A program made the position numbers and the translations under genes. The notes under the pieces were generated by a model. The model was not told the origin of the DNA, did not search any database, and saw only the letters and a list, made by a program, of their open reading frames with translations. 64,000 nt of DNA from Tiliqua scincoides (Eukaryota; Chordata; Lepidosauria; Squamata; Scincidae): positions 4,289,063-4,353,062 of the forward strand of contig NC_089825.1 in assembly GCF_035046505.1 (NCBI RefSeq), written 5' to 3'. Every line of letters starts with the position of its first letter. Positions within the stretch are counted from its first letter, which is position 1. Below are positions 62,801 to 64,000 of the stretch, one piece after another.

Positions 62801-64000
62801 CTGAGCGCAAAATGATGCCCCAAAGTGACAGCACACCAGACTTTGACAAAGGTGAAAAATGGGGCAGTGGCACAGCTCAGGCACCTGCTAGCCAGGGTCA
62901 AAAAAGAGTCTGTGGCCTCCTCTATGACAAAAACAATTTATTAAGTAAATAAAAGTTTTCTGGTTAATTGGCCATAACTTCTGATAGAATACAGATATGC
63001 CAATGTGCTTTGTTTCACTGTATGCAGCATAAGTTACCTTTCCATTGATATATAACATGATGGTATTATTTGAACACACCAAAGTTTTCACAATTTTGGC
63101 CACTAGTGTCAAGCTCAGGTTGTTGCCCCCCTAAAGCTTGTTGCCTGTTGCAATTGCTACCACCTGCACCCCCTTAGCTATGCCCAGTGCTGCCACAGAT
63201 CTTCTGGGGCCCCTACCCGAATCCTTACAAAGGAAGCAGGAACAGGCAGCTGTCTGCCTGGGGTATGGACGCCCCAAATGATGATTCTCTCATTGCCTCC
63301 GCAAGCAATAGAATAATTGGAAAATTACGGACTCCCCAGTTTCATTTACTCAATCTGAGGCCCAAATCCTAACCAACTTTCCAGCACTGGCATAGTGGTG
63401 CCAATGGGGCATGTGCTGTATCCTTGCAGTTGGGTGGCACTCACAGAGGCCTCCTCAAAATAAGGGAATGTTTGTTCCCTTGCCTCAGAGCTTCATTGCG
63501 CTTATGTCAGTACTAGAAAGTGGCTTAGCACTGCACCCTGAGTCTGCGAATGGGTTGGATGAGACCCGAGAGTCTGAGCACCTACAAGTGCTCTGGAAAA
63601 CCCACCCCCTACTGCCTCCATGACTGCCGAGTTCAGACCTCCAGCGCGACCTCTTCCCCCAGGCCTGGTGCGGCCTTTCAGGTGCCCACAACTCACCAGA
63701 CTCCCCATCCAGAAAGGGGCACCAGTCCTGATCACCCATTGGTAGGAGCGTTCCAGGCTGATGACCACCCCAAGGCTGATGCACACGACTCCAAGAAGAA
63801 TCTGGGCTGCCTGCAAGGCATGTGAGAGACTCAGGACAGCCCCCCACCCCTGCCAGCCACCAAGAGCCTCCCTTCCTCCCTCGCCGCCTGCACCAGCCCC
63901 CTCTTGCCCCTCACTTACCCCCAGCACTTTCTGCCCCCCACTGCGGCCTGGGACTCCAGCGCCAGGGGCGGGGCTAGCAGGCTTGGGGGCCGGCTTCTGC
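59834..64000 (-). CDS. TMEM176-like four-transmembrane protein (minus strand copy), 5' end outside
   Basis: Coding exons on the minus strand: >64000-63919, 63810-63697, 62636-62583, 62388-62170, 61709-61599 and 59905-59834. All junctions are phase 0 GT-AG. Internal exon sizes are 38, 18, 73 and 37 codons against 38, 18, 80 and 37 in the + strand copy. Motifs: SGGQKVLG, TM1 AAQILLGVVCISLGVVIS, TM2 TGAPFWMGSL then FILSGVFSVVG, TM3 TFFNLGSVVAGAVALAEGVA, and a shorter loop with WW and C. TM4 is LLLLIYSIVALIIALICLGS. The tail is QAYVTLGDSE, matching YVPLGD of the other copy. The start codon and the HIHQES-like N-terminus lie beyond the window. The two genes are clear paralogues in tail-to-tail orientation. 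Confidence 0.9.
60560..61115 (+). mobile_element. CR1-superclade LINE with a large internal deletion
   Basis: RT start sequence (gactgggaaactataggccggt-like block; [32 protein letters not shown]) runs to about 60812. It then jumps directly to the 3' region (ggcgtctggcctggatgcct, DAFKR-like) and the usual tail ending gttcttatttac. About 1 kb present in the copy at 41190-42625 is missing. It lies in the last intron of the minus-strand TMEM176-like gene. Confidence 0.85.
61210..61330. repeat. Short repeat with CCCAATCCTA-like block
   Basis: The blocks agccccatcctattgatgca and ggagtcccactgaattcagt, then aatgtactcaagagtaagta, resemble the interior of the 33841 MITE family (ggagtaagccccattga). It is degraded and without clear ends. 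Confidence 0.4.
63359..63540. mobile_element. MITE of the CCCAATCCTA family (copy C)
   Basis: The left end gaggcccaaatcctaaccaa and cttTCCAGCACTGGC, the interior tggtgccaatggggcatgtg and aagggaatgtttgttccctt, and a decayed right end (tagaaagtggcttagcactg) match the copies at 35150 and 47949. Confidence 0.72.

Overview
The window is nuclear DNA of a vertebrate, most likely a sauropsid reptile and probably a squamate. Genes are spliced with GT-AG introns and several start in CpG islands. The space between them is filled with CR1-superclade LINE tails, a second LINE family that inserts without poly-A, hAT and Tc1/mariner-like MITEs, and solo LTRs. The species assignment is inference from repeat style; the gene calls rest on protein motifs and on splice phases that close in frame.

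Layout, left to right. A 5'-truncated LINE with an open reverse-transcriptase frame lies at 48-1594. ENKUR (enkurin) follows on the + strand: five coding exons between 2268 and 8725, 258 codons, CpG-island first exons and a poly-A signal at 9028. An intact, intronless SUCLA2-like gene lies on the - strand (11223-12611, 462 aa); it looks like a full-length retrogene and has its own CCAAT/TATA-like upstream region. Then come two C2H2 zinc-finger genes on the - strand. Gene A (17653-26041) encodes 11 fingers plus three small phase 1-1 exons that each carry a [V/I]K-x-E-P motif. Gene B (32604-38177) encodes a KRAB-A box, a KRAB-B-like exon and nine divergent fingers. The CpG islands near 30.4-31.5 kb and 39.2-40.2 kb are their likely promoters.

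The right third holds two TMEM176/MS4A-like four-transmembrane genes, one on + (47466-52617, 268 aa, complete) and one on - (59834 to beyond 64000, 5' end outside the window). They have matching exon layouts and converge tail to tail. A 4-kb non-LTR retrotransposon with a small internal inversion sits between them. Zinc-finger genes of this KRAB type next to TMEM176 genes recall human 7q36.1, whereas human ENKUR is on 10p12; the ENKUR-SUCLA2L-ZNF junction is therefore either an ancestral linkage or a lineage-specific breakpoint.

Most unusual items: the intact SUCLA2-like retrogene; a three-unit 140-bp tandem repeat in ENKUR intron 2 that carries ZNF143/THAP11-like motifs; an 91-bp near-perfect hairpin at 13784-13874; the triplicated SUMO-type exons of zinc-finger gene A; and a set of LINE insertions whose target-site duplications, and in one case an unoccupied homologous site, can be read directly.
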